A stretch of 64,000 bases of DNA from Acetatifactor muris (GTDB lineage: Bacteria; Bacillota; Clostridia; Lachnospirales; Lachnospiraceae): the NCBI RefSeq assembly GCF_024623325.1, contig NZ_JANJZD010000022.1, forward strand, positions 28,508-92,507. Reading direction: 5' to 3'. Below the pieces are notes generated by a model. It saw nothing but the letters and a program-made list of their open reading frames with translations, did no database searches and was not told the origin of the DNA. Both the position numbers and the translations under genes were made by a program. Shown piece by piece: positions 1-8,172 of the stretch. Each line of letters begins with the position of its first letter. Positions within the stretch are counted from its first letter, which is position 1.

Positions 1-1
1 G

Positions 2-595
2 GAGGAGGACGAAGCGGATCCAAAGTCTGCCAATGACTTCGGCAATAATATCATTCCGAATCTGCTGAGAGACAATCGCAGAATGTATGCCTATCATTTT
101 GACGGATACTGGAAGGATGTGGGGACCATTGCCTCGCTGTGGGAGGCCAATATGGAGATTCTGGATCCCGAGCACAGCGGAATCAACCTGTTTGATGAGG
201 ACTGGAAGATTTACAGCCGCAACAGCGGAATGACAGGGCATAAAATCAGTGCAGGCGGTGTGGTGGAGAATTCCATGATTACCGACGGCTGCAGGATTAA
301 GGGTACGGTGAAGCATTCCATTCTGTTCTCAGGCGTGAAGGTGGAAAAAGGAGCCGTAATCGAAGACGCCGTGGTGATGGGCGGCACGGTGATTAAGGCG
401 GGAGCCACAGTGAAGCACTGTATTGTGGCAGAAAATGTGACAATCGGCGAGAATGCGGTGGTAGGTGCCATGCCCACAGACAGTGAGAACGGTGTGGCAA
501 CCGTGGGTGCAGGTGTGACCATCGGTGACAATGCGAAGGTCGGCCCCAAAGCCATGGTGAATAAAAACGTAGAAGGCGGTGAAGAAGAATGGTAA
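2..595 (+). CDS. glgC: GlgC, glucose-1-phosphate adenylyltransferase (3' part only)
   Basis: The window opens inside this gene; the frame is open from base 2, so 197 codons and the stop are visible. The product makes ADP-glucose from glucose 1-phosphate and ATP for glycogen synthesis. The visible part holds the end of the nucleotidyltransferase domain (SANDFGNNIIPNLL, then YHFDGYWKDVGTIASLWEAN, a typical GlgC stretch) and the left-handed beta-helix made of hexapeptide repeats (about residues 90 to 185 of the fragment). The stop overlaps the start of glgD, so the two are translationally coupled. In Firmicutes GlgC is the catalytic subunit and GlgD the partner. The N-terminal catalytic half lies upstream of the window. 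Confidence 0.95.
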   Translation, partial: EEDEADPKSANDFGNNIIPNLLRDNRRMYAYHFDGYWKDVGTIASLWEANMEILDPEHSGINLFDEDWKIYSRNSGMTGHKISAGGVVENSMITDGCRIKGTVKHSILFSGVKVEKGAVIEDAVVMGGTVIKAGATVKHCIVAENVTIGENAVVGAMPTDSENGVATVGAGVTIGDNAKVGPKAMVNKNVEGGEEEW

Positions 596-1731
596 ACTCA
601 AAGACAAGTGCACTGGGTATTATTTTTCCCAACAGTTATGACGCGTTGGTTCCGGAGCTGGTGAATGTGCGTCTGATGGCTTCCATCCCTTTTGCCAGTC
701 GATATCGCCTGATTGATTTTATACTATCCAGCATGACACACTGTGATATCAACAATATCTCCGTCATGGTTAATAATAACTATCACTCTCTGATGGATCA
801 CCTGGATTCCGGCCGTGAATGGGACCTGGTGCGCAAGAACGGCGGATTACATATATTCCCTCCTTTTATGGAGAAGAGTGCGAAGCCTTATACGGGTCGC
901 GTGGGTGCGCTGGCAAATATTCTGGATTTCCTGCGGGATGAAAAAGAAAAATATGTGGTGATTACGGATACGAATATCGTGGTTAATTTTGATTTTAAGG
1001 CCATGATCCGGTCCCATATTGAGAGCGGTGCGGATGTGACCATTGCCTATAATCAGCAGGAGCTCCCGGAGAGCTTCATGAAGTCTCAGTCAAACGATTT
1101 GGGCTACTATTATACCTTTGGCATTGACAATGGCAGAATTACCAAAATCTATGTAAATGCCAAGGATAAGGGAGTTCAGAATTTCTCCATGAACATTTTC
1201 GTGGTGGAGAGAGAAAAGCTTATCGATCTGATCAACACGGCTTTTGTCCGGGGACAGGAATATTTTGAGAGGGATGTGCTGCTGCCCCAGCTGAGCAAGC
1301 TGAACGTACATGCCTATAAGCACGAGGGATATATCGCCCGGATTTGTGATATGAAGAGCTATTTTGACGAGAATATGAAGCTTCTGGATGACTACAATCT
1401 GGATGCGCTTTTCTCAGGACCTTCTATCTACACGAAGATTCGAGATGACAATCCTACCAGGTATATCGAGGGAGCGAAGGTACAGAATGTGATGGTGGCT
1501 GACGGCTGTATCATCGAAGGAGAGGTGGAAGACAGCATTCTCTTCCGTGGAGTGAAAGTGGCCAGAGGCGCGAAGGTCAAGAACTGTATTCTGATGCAGG
1601 ATTCCGTAGTGGAAGCCGGCGCGGATATAGAATATCTTGTCATGGATAAGAATGTTACCATTACGGCAGGCAAGGAAATGAAGGGAACAGGGACCTTCCC
1701 CGTCTATATCGGGAAGCATCAGGTAGTCTGA
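589..1731 (+). CDS. glgD: GlgD, ADP-glucose pyrophosphorylase regulatory subunit
   Basis: A 380-residue GlgC homologue starting MVNSKTSALGIIFPN. It begins inside the last codons of glgC (ATGGTAA overlap), which fixes the start and implies coupling. It has the nucleotidyltransferase fold (VPELVNVRLMASIPFASRYRLIDF, residues about 23-45) and a C-terminal hexapeptide beta-helix (about 285-370). It lacks the glycine-rich ATP-binding GGxGxRL loop normal for GlgC, as expected of GlgD. It pairs with GlgC in Firmicutes glycogen synthesis. Length is normal for the family. A clear hairpin terminator follows 20 bases after the stop, so the glg operon ends here. Confidence 0.94.
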   Translation: MVNSKTSALGIIFPNSYDALVPELVNVRLMASIPFASRYRLIDFILSSMTHCDINNISVMVNNNYHSLMDHLDSGREWDLVRKNGGLHIFPPFMEKSAKPYTGRVGALANILDFLRDEKEKYVVITDTNIVVNFDFKAMIRSHIESGADVTIAYNQQELPESFMKSQSNDLGYYYTFGIDNGRITKIYVNAKDKGVQNFSMNIFVVEREKLIDLINTAFVRGQEYFERDVLLPQLSKLNVHAYKHEGYIARICDMKSYFDENMKLLDDYNLDALFSGPSIYTKIRDDNPTRYIEGAKVQNVMVADGCIIEGEVEDSILFRGVKVARGAKVKNCILMQDSVVEAGADIEYLVMDKNVTITAGKEMKGTGTFPVYIGKHQVV

Positions 1732-1751
1732 AATAAATGAAAATACAGATA

Positions 1752-1789
1752 AGGGAAAACGGTCCGAAGGGGCTGTTTTCCTTTTTTTC
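1752..1789 (+). terminator. Rho-independent terminator of the glg operon
   Basis: Stem GGAAAAC (1754-1760) pairs with GTTTTCC (1775-1781), followed by a run of seven T (1782-1788). It sits 20 bases after the glgD stop and just before a promoter-like sequence. Confidence 0.9.
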
Positions 1790-1818
1790 TTGCATTTCCA
1801 GCTCTCCTTACATATAAT
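1790..1818 (+). promoter_or_regulatory. Sigma-A type promoter for the ParB/BMP gene
   Basis: TTGCAT (1790-1795), 17-base spacer, TATAAT (1813-1818). It lies directly after the glg terminator and points toward the gene at 2074, leaving a leader of about 250 bases. Nothing convincing is coded in 1820-2073; the 86-codon open frame at 1845 overlaps the next gene and has no ribosome site. Confidence 0.7.
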
Positions 1819-2073
1819 AGACTTTAGATAAGGCCGCGGATACTGTGAAGTATCGGAGAAAACCGGATGAAATGCAGGTTGCGGCGTATAATGAAGAAAT
1901 GAATGAGGAGTTTTTACAGCGCAGCAATGACTCCGGGGAGGCGGTCCTGACGGGATGGGACAGATTATGGAAAAGCAGGGTATGGAGAGCGGATTGCTGC
2001 GATAATGAAACAATAGCTGCCGGGAATTTGGGTTTTTGCGATACGGCAGGCGAAATGAAAACAGGAGGACAGA

Positions 2074-3975
2074 ATGGGAAAAGAAGATTATCTGAAAGCT
2101 TATAAGTCAGGAAAAAGGGATTATCAGGCGAGAATGCTGCGGGGAGAGAAGCCAACGCTATTGGTTCTGGATGACTTTATGCCGGAGAAGGGCTGTTATC
2201 ATGAAGCGCCTCTGGGGATGGTACAGGTACCGATAGCGCAGATTGTAGGTACGAAGACTGTGGGAAGAAGCAGCTCTTTCGCCGGTAACTTTATGCCGAT
2301 ACTCAGGGAAGACACAGAATTTGCCATGAAATGGATTAATCTCAGCAACAGCCAGAGGGATGAAGGCATTCGTGACCCGATTAAGGTTTATGAGTATATG
2401 AATAAATTTTATGTGGAGGAGGGGAATAAACGGGTCAGCGTCATGAAATATTACGGGGCTGTCTCCATTCCGGGAAATGTGATTCGGATTGTGCCGAAGC
2501 GCAGCGAAGAGAAAGAGAACAAAATATACTATGAGTTTATGGAATTTTATCAGGCGGCGCCTATCAATTATATCTGGTTTACGCAGGAGGGGAGCTTTGC
2601 AAAGCTGCAGGAAATCGTGGGAAAGAAGCCGGGAGAAGTATGGACGGAGGACGAGCTGCTGAAATTCAGCGCGCTTTACACCAGATTTTGTGCCGAATAC
2701 GAGGCCAAAGGAGGCAACAAGCTGGAGATTACGCCGGGAGACGCTTTTCTTGCATTTGTCTCTCTGCACGGGTATGATGCGGTGGATGAGAAAACCACCA
2801 ATGAGCTGCGGGCGCTGATGAGTAAGAGCTGGGAAGAATTTGAACTGCTTCAGGAGGATGAGGAAATAGAGCTGAAGATGAAGCCCAGCAATGAGAAGAA
2901 ACCTCTGTTCAGCATCCTGCTTCCCTTAAGCTCGCCGAAGCTGAAGGCGGCGTTTATCTATGAGAAGACGCCGGGTACCTCCGCATGGGCCTATGCCCAT
3001 GAGCTGGGCAGACTTTACCTGGAGCAGACATTCCCGGAGGAACTGAGTACGGTTGCCTATGAGAACGGGACAGAGGAGAATGTGGAGGAACTAATCAATG
3101 ATGCGATAAAATCAGGCTGTAATATCATTTTCACAACCACGCCTCCCTTTGTGCAGGCCAGTGTGAAAGCCGCTATTTCGAATCCGGATGTGCGGATATT
3201 AAATTGTTCGCTGAATACATCTCATCGGTATATTCGTACATACTATTCACGTATGCACGAAGCGAAATTCCTGATGGGTGCCATTGCGGGGGCGATGGCG
3301 GAGAACAATAAGCTGACTTACATTGCAGATTATCCCATTTTCGGCTCCATTGCCAATATCAATGCCTTTGCGCTGGGAGCGAAAATGATTAATCCCAGGG
3401 CTAAGGTATATCTGGAATGGTCCACCATGAAAGAAGTGGATCTGGAGGAGAAAATCAGGGAGACCGGCGCCTCCTGTATCTCGGGAAGGGATATGGTGAT
3501 TCCTGAGGAGGGATCCCGGTTCTTCGGAATTTATCATATGGAAGGAGGGCATTCCAGGAATCTGGCCATGCCGCTGTACCATTGGGGGAAATTTTATGAG
3601 CAGCTGATTCGAACCATTATGGACGGTACCTGGAAGTATGATGACGATTCTGCCACCACAAAGGCGATTAATTACTGGTGGGGAATGTCCGCGGGGGTAA
3701 TCGACGTGGTCTGGTCCCGCCGTCTGCCTATTGGAACAAGGAGACTTGTGGAATTGCTGAAAGCGACTATCAGTTCGGAAGCGTTTAATCCGTTTTCTGG
3801 GATTCTTTATTCCCAGACGGGCCTGATACAGGAAGACCCTGCCTGCAGTATGCTTCCCGAGGATATTATGACCATGGACTGGCTGGCGGAGAATGTAATC
3901 GGTTCCATACCGAAGAAGGAAGAGCTGAAGGCACAGGCGGAACCGGTGGTCAAACAGCAGGGAATAAAGAATTAA
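2074..3975 (+). CDS. Cytosolic ParB-like / BMP-family (PnrA-like) fusion protein
   Basis: 633 residues behind a strong AGGAGGA site. There is no signal peptide or lipobox, although the C-terminal half (about 285-610) resembles BMP/PnrA periplasmic-binding proteins that bind nucleosides: KAAFIYEKTPGTSAWAYAHELGR, GCNIIFTTTPPF, GAIAGAMAENNKLTYIADYPIFGSIANINAFALGAK. The N-terminal part (about 45-120) resembles a ParB/Srx-type domain (VPIAQIVGTK...DPIKVYEYMNKFYVEEGNKRVSVMKYYG). The architecture suggests an intracellular ligand sensor rather than an ABC-transporter receptor; no permease genes are adjacent. The ligand and any DNA or nucleotide activity are unknown. Followed by two housekeeping-like hydrolases on the same strand. 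Confidence 0.75.
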   Translation: MGKEDYLKAYKSGKRDYQARMLRGEKPTLLVLDDFMPEKGCYHEAPLGMVQVPIAQIVGTKTVGRSSSFAGNFMPILREDTEFAMKWINLSNSQRDEGIRDPIKVYEYMNKFYVEEGNKRVSVMKYYGAVSIPGNVIRIVPKRSEEKENKIYYEFMEFYQAAPINYIWFTQEGSFAKLQEIVGKKPGEVWTEDELLKFSALYTRFCAEYEAKGGNKLEITPGDAFLAFVSLHGYDAVDEKTTNELRALMSKSWEEFELLQEDEEIELKMKPSNEKKPLFSILLPLSSPKLKAAFIYEKTPGTSAWAYAHELGRLYLEQTFPEELSTVAYENGTEENVEELINDAIKSGCNIIFTTTPPFVQASVKAAISNPDVRILNCSLNTSHRYIRTYYSRMHEAKFLMGAIAGAMAENNKLTYIADYPIFGSIANINAFALGAKMINPRAKVYLEWSTMKEVDLEEKIRETGASCISGRDMVIPEEGSRFFGIYHMEGGHSRNLAMPLYHWGKFYEQLIRTIMDGTWKYDDDSATTKAINYWWGMSAGVIDVVWSRRLPIGTRRLVELLKATISSEAFNPFSGILYSQTGLIQEDPACSMLPEDIMTMDWLAENVIGSIPKKEELKAQAEPVVKQQGIKN

Positions 3976-4021
3976 GCCGATGAGGAAATTCAGGATACGG
4001 CAGCGATAGAAAGGTTTTGAG

Positions 4022-4642
4022 ATGAGGATACTGGCAATTGCGGATGAAGAGTCGAAGTACTTATGGGACTTTTTCGAAAGGAGCAAACTGGAAGGAATCG
4101 ACCTGATAATCTCCTGTGGAGATCTGGATCCGCGATACCTTTCTTTTCTGGTGACATTTTCGACGGCGCCGGTGCTGTATGTGCATGGAAATCATGATAA
4201 AAAATATGAACAGGTGCCGCCGGAGGGATGTACCTGTATCGAGGATCAGATTTATGTCCATGAGGGAGTACGGATTCTGGGACTGGGCGGCTCCATGCGA
4301 TATAAGCCGGGGGAACATCAGTATACGGAAAAACAGATGGAAAAAAGAGTCCGGAAGCTGAAGTTTCAGCTTTTCCGGAAGAGAGGATTTGACATTCTGG
4401 TGGCACATGCGCCGGCCTATCAGCTGAATGACGGCAGAGATTTGCCTCACCAGGGGTTTCGCGTGTTCAGAACGTTGATGGAAAAGTACCGTCCGAAATA
4501 TTTCCTGCACGGGCATGTGCATATGAGCTATGGAAGACAGCATAAGCGCTATGACAAATATATGGATACACATGTTATCAATGCTTACGAGAGATGTGTG
4601 TTTGAATTTGAGGATGACAATCCCCAGGAGCATATTCGCTGA
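4022..4642 (+). CDS. Calcineurin-type metallophosphoesterase (YfcE-like)
   Basis: 206 residues. Metallophosphoesterase motifs are present in order: ISCGDLD (GD motif, about 31-36), VHGNHD (GNHD, about 53-58), VAHAP (about 125) and LHGHVHMSY (GHxH, about 165). The usual first DxH motif is replaced by ADEES near the N-terminus, so one metal ligand may differ. It is likely a cytosolic phosphodiesterase or phosphatase; the substrate cannot be told. The gene starts 46 bases after the upstream stop, probably in the same transcript. The start ATG is the first in frame; the ribosome site is weak (AAAGGTTTTGAG). Confidence 0.8.
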   Translation: MRILAIADEESKYLWDFFERSKLEGIDLIISCGDLDPRYLSFLVTFSTAPVLYVHGNHDKKYEQVPPEGCTCIEDQIYVHEGVRILGLGGSMRYKPGEHQYTEKQMEKRVRKLKFQLFRKRGFDILVAHAPAYQLNDGRDLPHQGFRVFRTLMEKYRPKYFLHGHVHMSYGRQHKRYDKYMDTHVINAYERCVFEFEDDNPQEHIR

Positions 4643-4768
4643 AGGAAGTGACCGGGGCCGGCGGAATTGGCACAAAAAGGAGTGAAGGCAGGCTGCTGGA
4701 ACGGACAGTCCTGTGGCCGAAGGACAGAGTGGAAATATATCTGAAGGAAATGTAAAAAAGGAGAACAG

Positions 4769-5347
4769 ATGAATTGTAATATAACAAGGCAGGAAGCGTT
4801 GGCGCTTCTGCGGAAGTATAATAAGGAACCTTTTCATATTCAGCATGCGCTGACTGTGGAGGGTGTGATGCGGTATTTTGCCGGAGAGACGGGGAACGGA
4901 GAGGAAGCGTACTGGGGCATTGTGGGACTGCTTCATGACATTGACTTTGAACTGTATCCGGAGCAGCACTGTGTGAAGGCGCCGGAGCTGCTGCGGGAAG
5001 CGGGAGTGTCGGAGGAGATGATTTACTCTATCTGCAGTCATGGATATGGAATCTGCAGCGACCTGGAGCCAAAGCATCAGATGGAGAAAATACTGTTCGC
5101 CTGCGACGAACTCACCGGACTGATCGGGGCCGCGGCCAGGATGCGGCCGTCCAAAAGCGTGATGGACATGGAGCTGTCCAGCCTCAGGAAAAAATATAAG
5201 GACAAAAGATTTGCTGCAGGCTGCTCCAGAGATGTCATAAACACCGGAGCGGAAATGCTGGGCTGGGAGCTTGACGAGCTTCTGGAGAAAACCATTCTGG
5301 CCATGCGCTCCTGTGAAGAAAGCGTTGACAGGGAGATGCAGAAATGA
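4769..5347 (+). CDS. HD-domain phosphohydrolase
   Basis: 192 residues with a good AAAGGAG site. HD-domain pattern: H at FHIQHALTVEG (about 25), HD at GLLHDIDFELYPEQH (about 55-70) and a later D in LFACDELTGLIGAAA. This matches small metal-dependent phosphohydrolases of the HDIG/YfbR-like group. The second histidine set (EQHCVKAPELLREAG) is typical of a Lachnospiraceae subgroup annotated only as HD-domain hydrolase. Substrate unknown. It is the last gene before the uronate operon promoter. Confidence 0.8.
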   Translation: MNCNITRQEALALLRKYNKEPFHIQHALTVEGVMRYFAGETGNGEEAYWGIVGLLHDIDFELYPEQHCVKAPELLREAGVSEEMIYSICSHGYGICSDLEPKHQMEKILFACDELTGLIGAAARMRPSKSVMDMELSSLRKKYKDKRFAAGCSRDVINTGAEMLGWELDELLEKTILAMRSCEESVDREMQK

Positions 5348-5388
5348 GAAAATTTCTGGAAAATAATGTGGAAAAGCTTTTTGGAATG

Positions 5389-5397
5389 TGATACAAT
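5389..5397 (+). promoter_or_regulatory. Extended -10 promoter, start of the uronate operon
   Basis: TGATACAAT (extended -10, TGnTACAAT). The -35 region 17 bases upstream is poor (TGGAAA). It lies between the HD gene and kduI, and leaves a leader of about 105 bases. Confidence 0.45.
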
Positions 5398-5510
5398 GTA
5401 AGGGCTTACATAACAGAAAGACTGCCGGCTGTCTGCGGCAGGATTTGGCGGAAAAAAGTTATGCAGAGTATAGAATGAGATATATTTCAAGGAGAAGGAG
5501 AGGTGCCAGG

Positions 5511-6371
5511 ATGGAACTGAGAACAGCAGTATCCCCAAGAGATGTGAAGCACTATACCACACAGCGCCTGAGAGAAGAGTTTCTGATTCAGAATCTTTTT
5601 GTGCCTGGTGAAATCAAACTGGTATACAGCCACATTGACAGAATTATCACAGGTGCGGCGATGCCTGTGGAACCCATTCCCCTGACTGCAGGGGAGGAAC
5701 TTCGGGCGGAATTTTTCTGTCAGAGAAGAGAGCTGGGGGTTATCAACATCGGAGGTGCGGGCAGCATTACCGTGGATGGAAGGGTGTACAAGGTTGGATT
5801 TAAGGAGGCTATGTATATCGGGATGGGATCCAGAGACATTGTCTTTGCCAGTGACGAAGCTGCCTGTCCTGCGAAGTTCTATCTGAATTCTGCGCCGGCT
5901 CACAGAACCTGTCCTACTGTACTGATTAAGCCGGAAGGGACGCCGGAAGAGGGCGTGGTGATTGTAAAGGATGAGAATAAGGTGGAGCTGGGGTCGCTGG
6001 AGGACGCCAATCATCGTGTCATCTGTAAATACATTCTTCCCGGGCAGGTGGAGAGCTGTCAGCTGGAGATGGGCATGACCAGACTGGAGCCCGGAAGTGT
6101 GTGGAATACCATGCCCTGTCATACCCATGACAGACGTATGGAAGTGTATCTGTATTTTGAGATGCCGGAGGATGCCTTTGTCATGCACTACATGGGGGAA
6201 CCCGATGAAACCCGCCATATTGTCATGAGAAATGAGGAGGCGGTGATATCTCCCAGCTGGTCTATCCACTCGGGATGTGGTTCCAGAGCATATACTTTTA
6301 TCTGGGGCATGGTGGGAGAGAACCAGGATTTCGATGATATGGACGGCGTGGCCATGAAGGATCTGATGTAA
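5511..6371 (+). CDS. kduI: KduI, 5-keto-4-deoxyuronate isomerase
   Basis: 286 residues from the ATG at 5511, chosen because GGAGAAGGAGAGG lies just upstream; the open frame extends further but without a ribosome site. KduI interconverts 5-keto-4-deoxyuronate (DKI) and 2,5-diketo-3-deoxygluconate in the breakdown of pectin- or glycosaminoglycan-derived unsaturated uronates. The cupin metal ligands are visible in MPCHTHDRRMEVYLYF (His, His, Glu), with further family sequence in VIINIGGAG-like and MGMGSRDIVFAS-like stretches. Length matches the family (about 280). It is first of a five-gene catabolic operon on this strand. Confidence 0.93.
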   Translation: MELRTAVSPRDVKHYTTQRLREEFLIQNLFVPGEIKLVYSHIDRIITGAAMPVEPIPLTAGEELRAEFFCQRRELGVINIGGAGSITVDGRVYKVGFKEAMYIGMGSRDIVFASDEAACPAKFYLNSAPAHRTCPTVLIKPEGTPEEGVVIVKDENKVELGSLEDANHRVICKYILPGQVESCQLEMGMTRLEPGSVWNTMPCHTHDRRMEVYLYFEMPEDAFVMHYMGEPDETRHIVMRNEEAVISPSWSIHSGCGSRAYTFIWGMVGENQDFDDMDGVAMKDLM

Positions 6372-6522
6372 GCTGATCCGGGTGTAAAAGTTTGATACAG
6401 GACGAATATGCAGTAAAATTTTGCGGAAAAGGGGAACCCTTTTTGAAAGCAAAAGAATCAAAAGCAAAAAATATGAAGTAAAAAGAACCGAAAATGCAAA
6501 AAATAAAAAGGAGAAAGAGAAC

Positions 6523-7326
6523 ATGTCAGAATTCACGAACTTTTCACTGGAGGGAAAAGTAGCTCTTGTAACGGGGGCGTCTTATGGTATCGGTTTTGCC
6601 ATTGCTTCCGCCTATGCGGAATGCGGTGCGACCATCTGCTTCAATGATATTAATCAGGAGCTGGTGGACAAGGGGGTGGCTGCCTATGAAGAAAAGGGAA
6701 TCAAAGCCCATGGCTATGTGTGTGACGTCACCAATGAGGACGCGGTGAATGCACTGGTAGCACAGATTGAGAAGGAAGTGGGCGTGATTGATATTCTGGT
6801 GAACAATGCCGGAATCATCAAGAGAATTCCCATGACCGAGATGACTGCGGCACAGTTCAGGCAGGTGATCGATATTGATTTGAACGGACCTTTTATCGTA
6901 TCAAAAGCGGTCATTCCTTCCATGATTAAGAAAGGCCACGGCAAGATTATCAACATCTGTTCCATGATGTCCGAGCTGGGCAGAGAGACAGTATCCGCTT
7001 ATGCCTCGGCGAAGGGCGGACTGAAGATGCTGACCAGGAATATCTGCTCCGAATACGGACAGTATAATATTCAGTGCAACGGCCTGGGGCCGGGCTATAT
7101 CGAGACTCCTCAGACGGCGCCTCTGCGTGAGATTCAGCCGGATGGCAGCAGACATCCTTTTGACCAGTTTATCTGTGCGAAGACACCTGCCAACAGATGG
7201 TTAAAGCCCGAAGAGCTGACAGGTCCCGCGGTGTTCCTGGCTTCCGAAGCTTCCAATGCGGTGAACGGTCACATTCTGTATGTGGACGGCGGTATTCTGG
7301 CCTATATCGGCAAGCAGCCGGAGTAA
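6523..7326 (+). CDS. kduD: KduD/DhuD-type SDR dehydrogenase
   Basis: 267 residues from ATG 6523 behind AAAAAGGAGAAAG; the upstream in-frame extension is lysine-rich and unlikely to be coding. Classical short-chain dehydrogenase: TGASYGIG cofactor loop (about 16-23), NNAG (about 93), catalytic Ser and YASAK (about 160-165). In this operon it would reduce 2,5-diketo-3-deoxygluconate to KDG (2-deoxy-gluconate 3-dehydrogenase, KduD). Gluconate 5-dehydrogenases have the same fold, and streptococcal DhuD performs a similar step, so the cofactor and exact substrate remain open. Confidence 0.88.
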   Translation: MSEFTNFSLEGKVALVTGASYGIGFAIASAYAECGATICFNDINQELVDKGVAAYEEKGIKAHGYVCDVTNEDAVNALVAQIEKEVGVIDILVNNAGIIKRIPMTEMTAAQFRQVIDIDLNGPFIVSKAVIPSMIKKGHGKIINICSMMSELGRETVSAYASAKGGLKMLTRNICSEYGQYNIQCNGLGPGYIETPQTAPLREIQPDGSRHPFDQFICAKTPANRWLKPEELTGPAVFLASEASNAVNGHILYVDGGILAYIGKQPE

Positions 7327-7395
7327 ACAGCAGCAATACAATAATAAAAAGTAACGCGCCGCCGGACAGCCGGCGGGAAACGGAGGTAATATCTT

Positions 7396-8034
7396 ATGAA
7401 AATAGCTGTAATCAATGAAAACAGCCAGGCCGCCAAAAACGATTTAATCTGTGCCACCCTGAAAAAGGTAGTGGAGCCCATGGGACATGAAGTGTTCAAC
7501 TACGGAATGTGCGGGGCCGAAGATCCCAATTCTCTGACCTATGTACAGAACGGAATCCTGGCTGCAGTGCTTTTAAATTCCGGTGCTGCAGATTATGTGA
7601 TTACGGGCTGTGGTACCGGCGAGGGTGCCATGCTGGCCTGCAATTCTTTCCCGAAGGTACTCTGCGGGCATATTGAGTCCCCGCTGGACGCCTATCTGTT
7701 CTCGCAGGTAAATGACGGCAACTGTGTGGCGCTTCCCTTTGCGGAGAATTTCGGCTGGGGCGGAGAGCTGAATCTTCAGTATATCTTCGAGAAGCTTTTC
7801 TGTGCTCCCGGAGGAGGCGGATATCCGCCTGAGAGAGTAGAGCCTGAGCAGCGGAATAAGAAAATTCTGGATAAAGTAAAAGAAGTGACCCATACGGATA
7901 TGGTGACCATTCTGCAGAATCTGGACAGAGATCTGGTAAAAGGCGCTCTGGCAGGTTCGAAATTTGCGGAATATTTCTCTGACAACTGTAAGTGCGATAA
8001 GATTGCGGCGGCAGTGAAGGAAGTTCTGGCGTAA
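7396..8034 (+). CDS. RpiB/LacA/LacB-family isomerase (DhuI candidate)
   Basis: 212 residues behind CGGAGG. Family marks: MKIAVINENSQAAKND at the start, GAADYVITGCGTGEGAMLACNSFPKV (catalytic Cys loop, about 65-90). A C-terminal extension beyond the usual RpiB length of about 150 residues ends KFAEYFSDNC. Classical members isomerise ribose 5-phosphate or galactose 6-phosphate. In streptococci an RpiB-family enzyme, DhuI, isomerises 4-deoxy-5-hexosulose-uronate, the same step as KduI. Position between the SDR and KDPG aldolase genes makes the DhuI role attractive, which would give two unrelated isomerases for one step. Confidence 0.8.
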   Translation: MKIAVINENSQAAKNDLICATLKKVVEPMGHEVFNYGMCGAEDPNSLTYVQNGILAAVLLNSGAADYVITGCGTGEGAMLACNSFPKVLCGHIESPLDAYLFSQVNDGNCVALPFAENFGWGGELNLQYIFEKLFCAPGGGGYPPERVEPEQRNKKILDKVKEVTHTDMVTILQNLDRDLVKGALAGSKFAEYFSDNCKCDKIAAAVKEVLA

Positions 8035-8172
8035 AAGTGTGAAGGGAAGAGCTTTTTTGGCTGTATGCGCCGTTGAAGCGGTATAAGGGGAAGTGTGAAC
8101 TGACAGATCCTGTGGGAATGTGGGTGGAAATGTAAATAAAGAGCATGTGAAGACATGCGGAAAAGAGGAAAA

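Noticed and set aside
1845..2105. 86-codon open frame before the ParB/BMP gene
   Set aside because: Overlaps the real gene start with its AGGAGGA site and has no site of its own or recognisable family.
4022..4642. Diadenosine tetraphosphatase or other specific phosphatase assignment
   Set aside because: Motifs support only the superfamily; the first DxH motif is altered and no context fixes a substrate.
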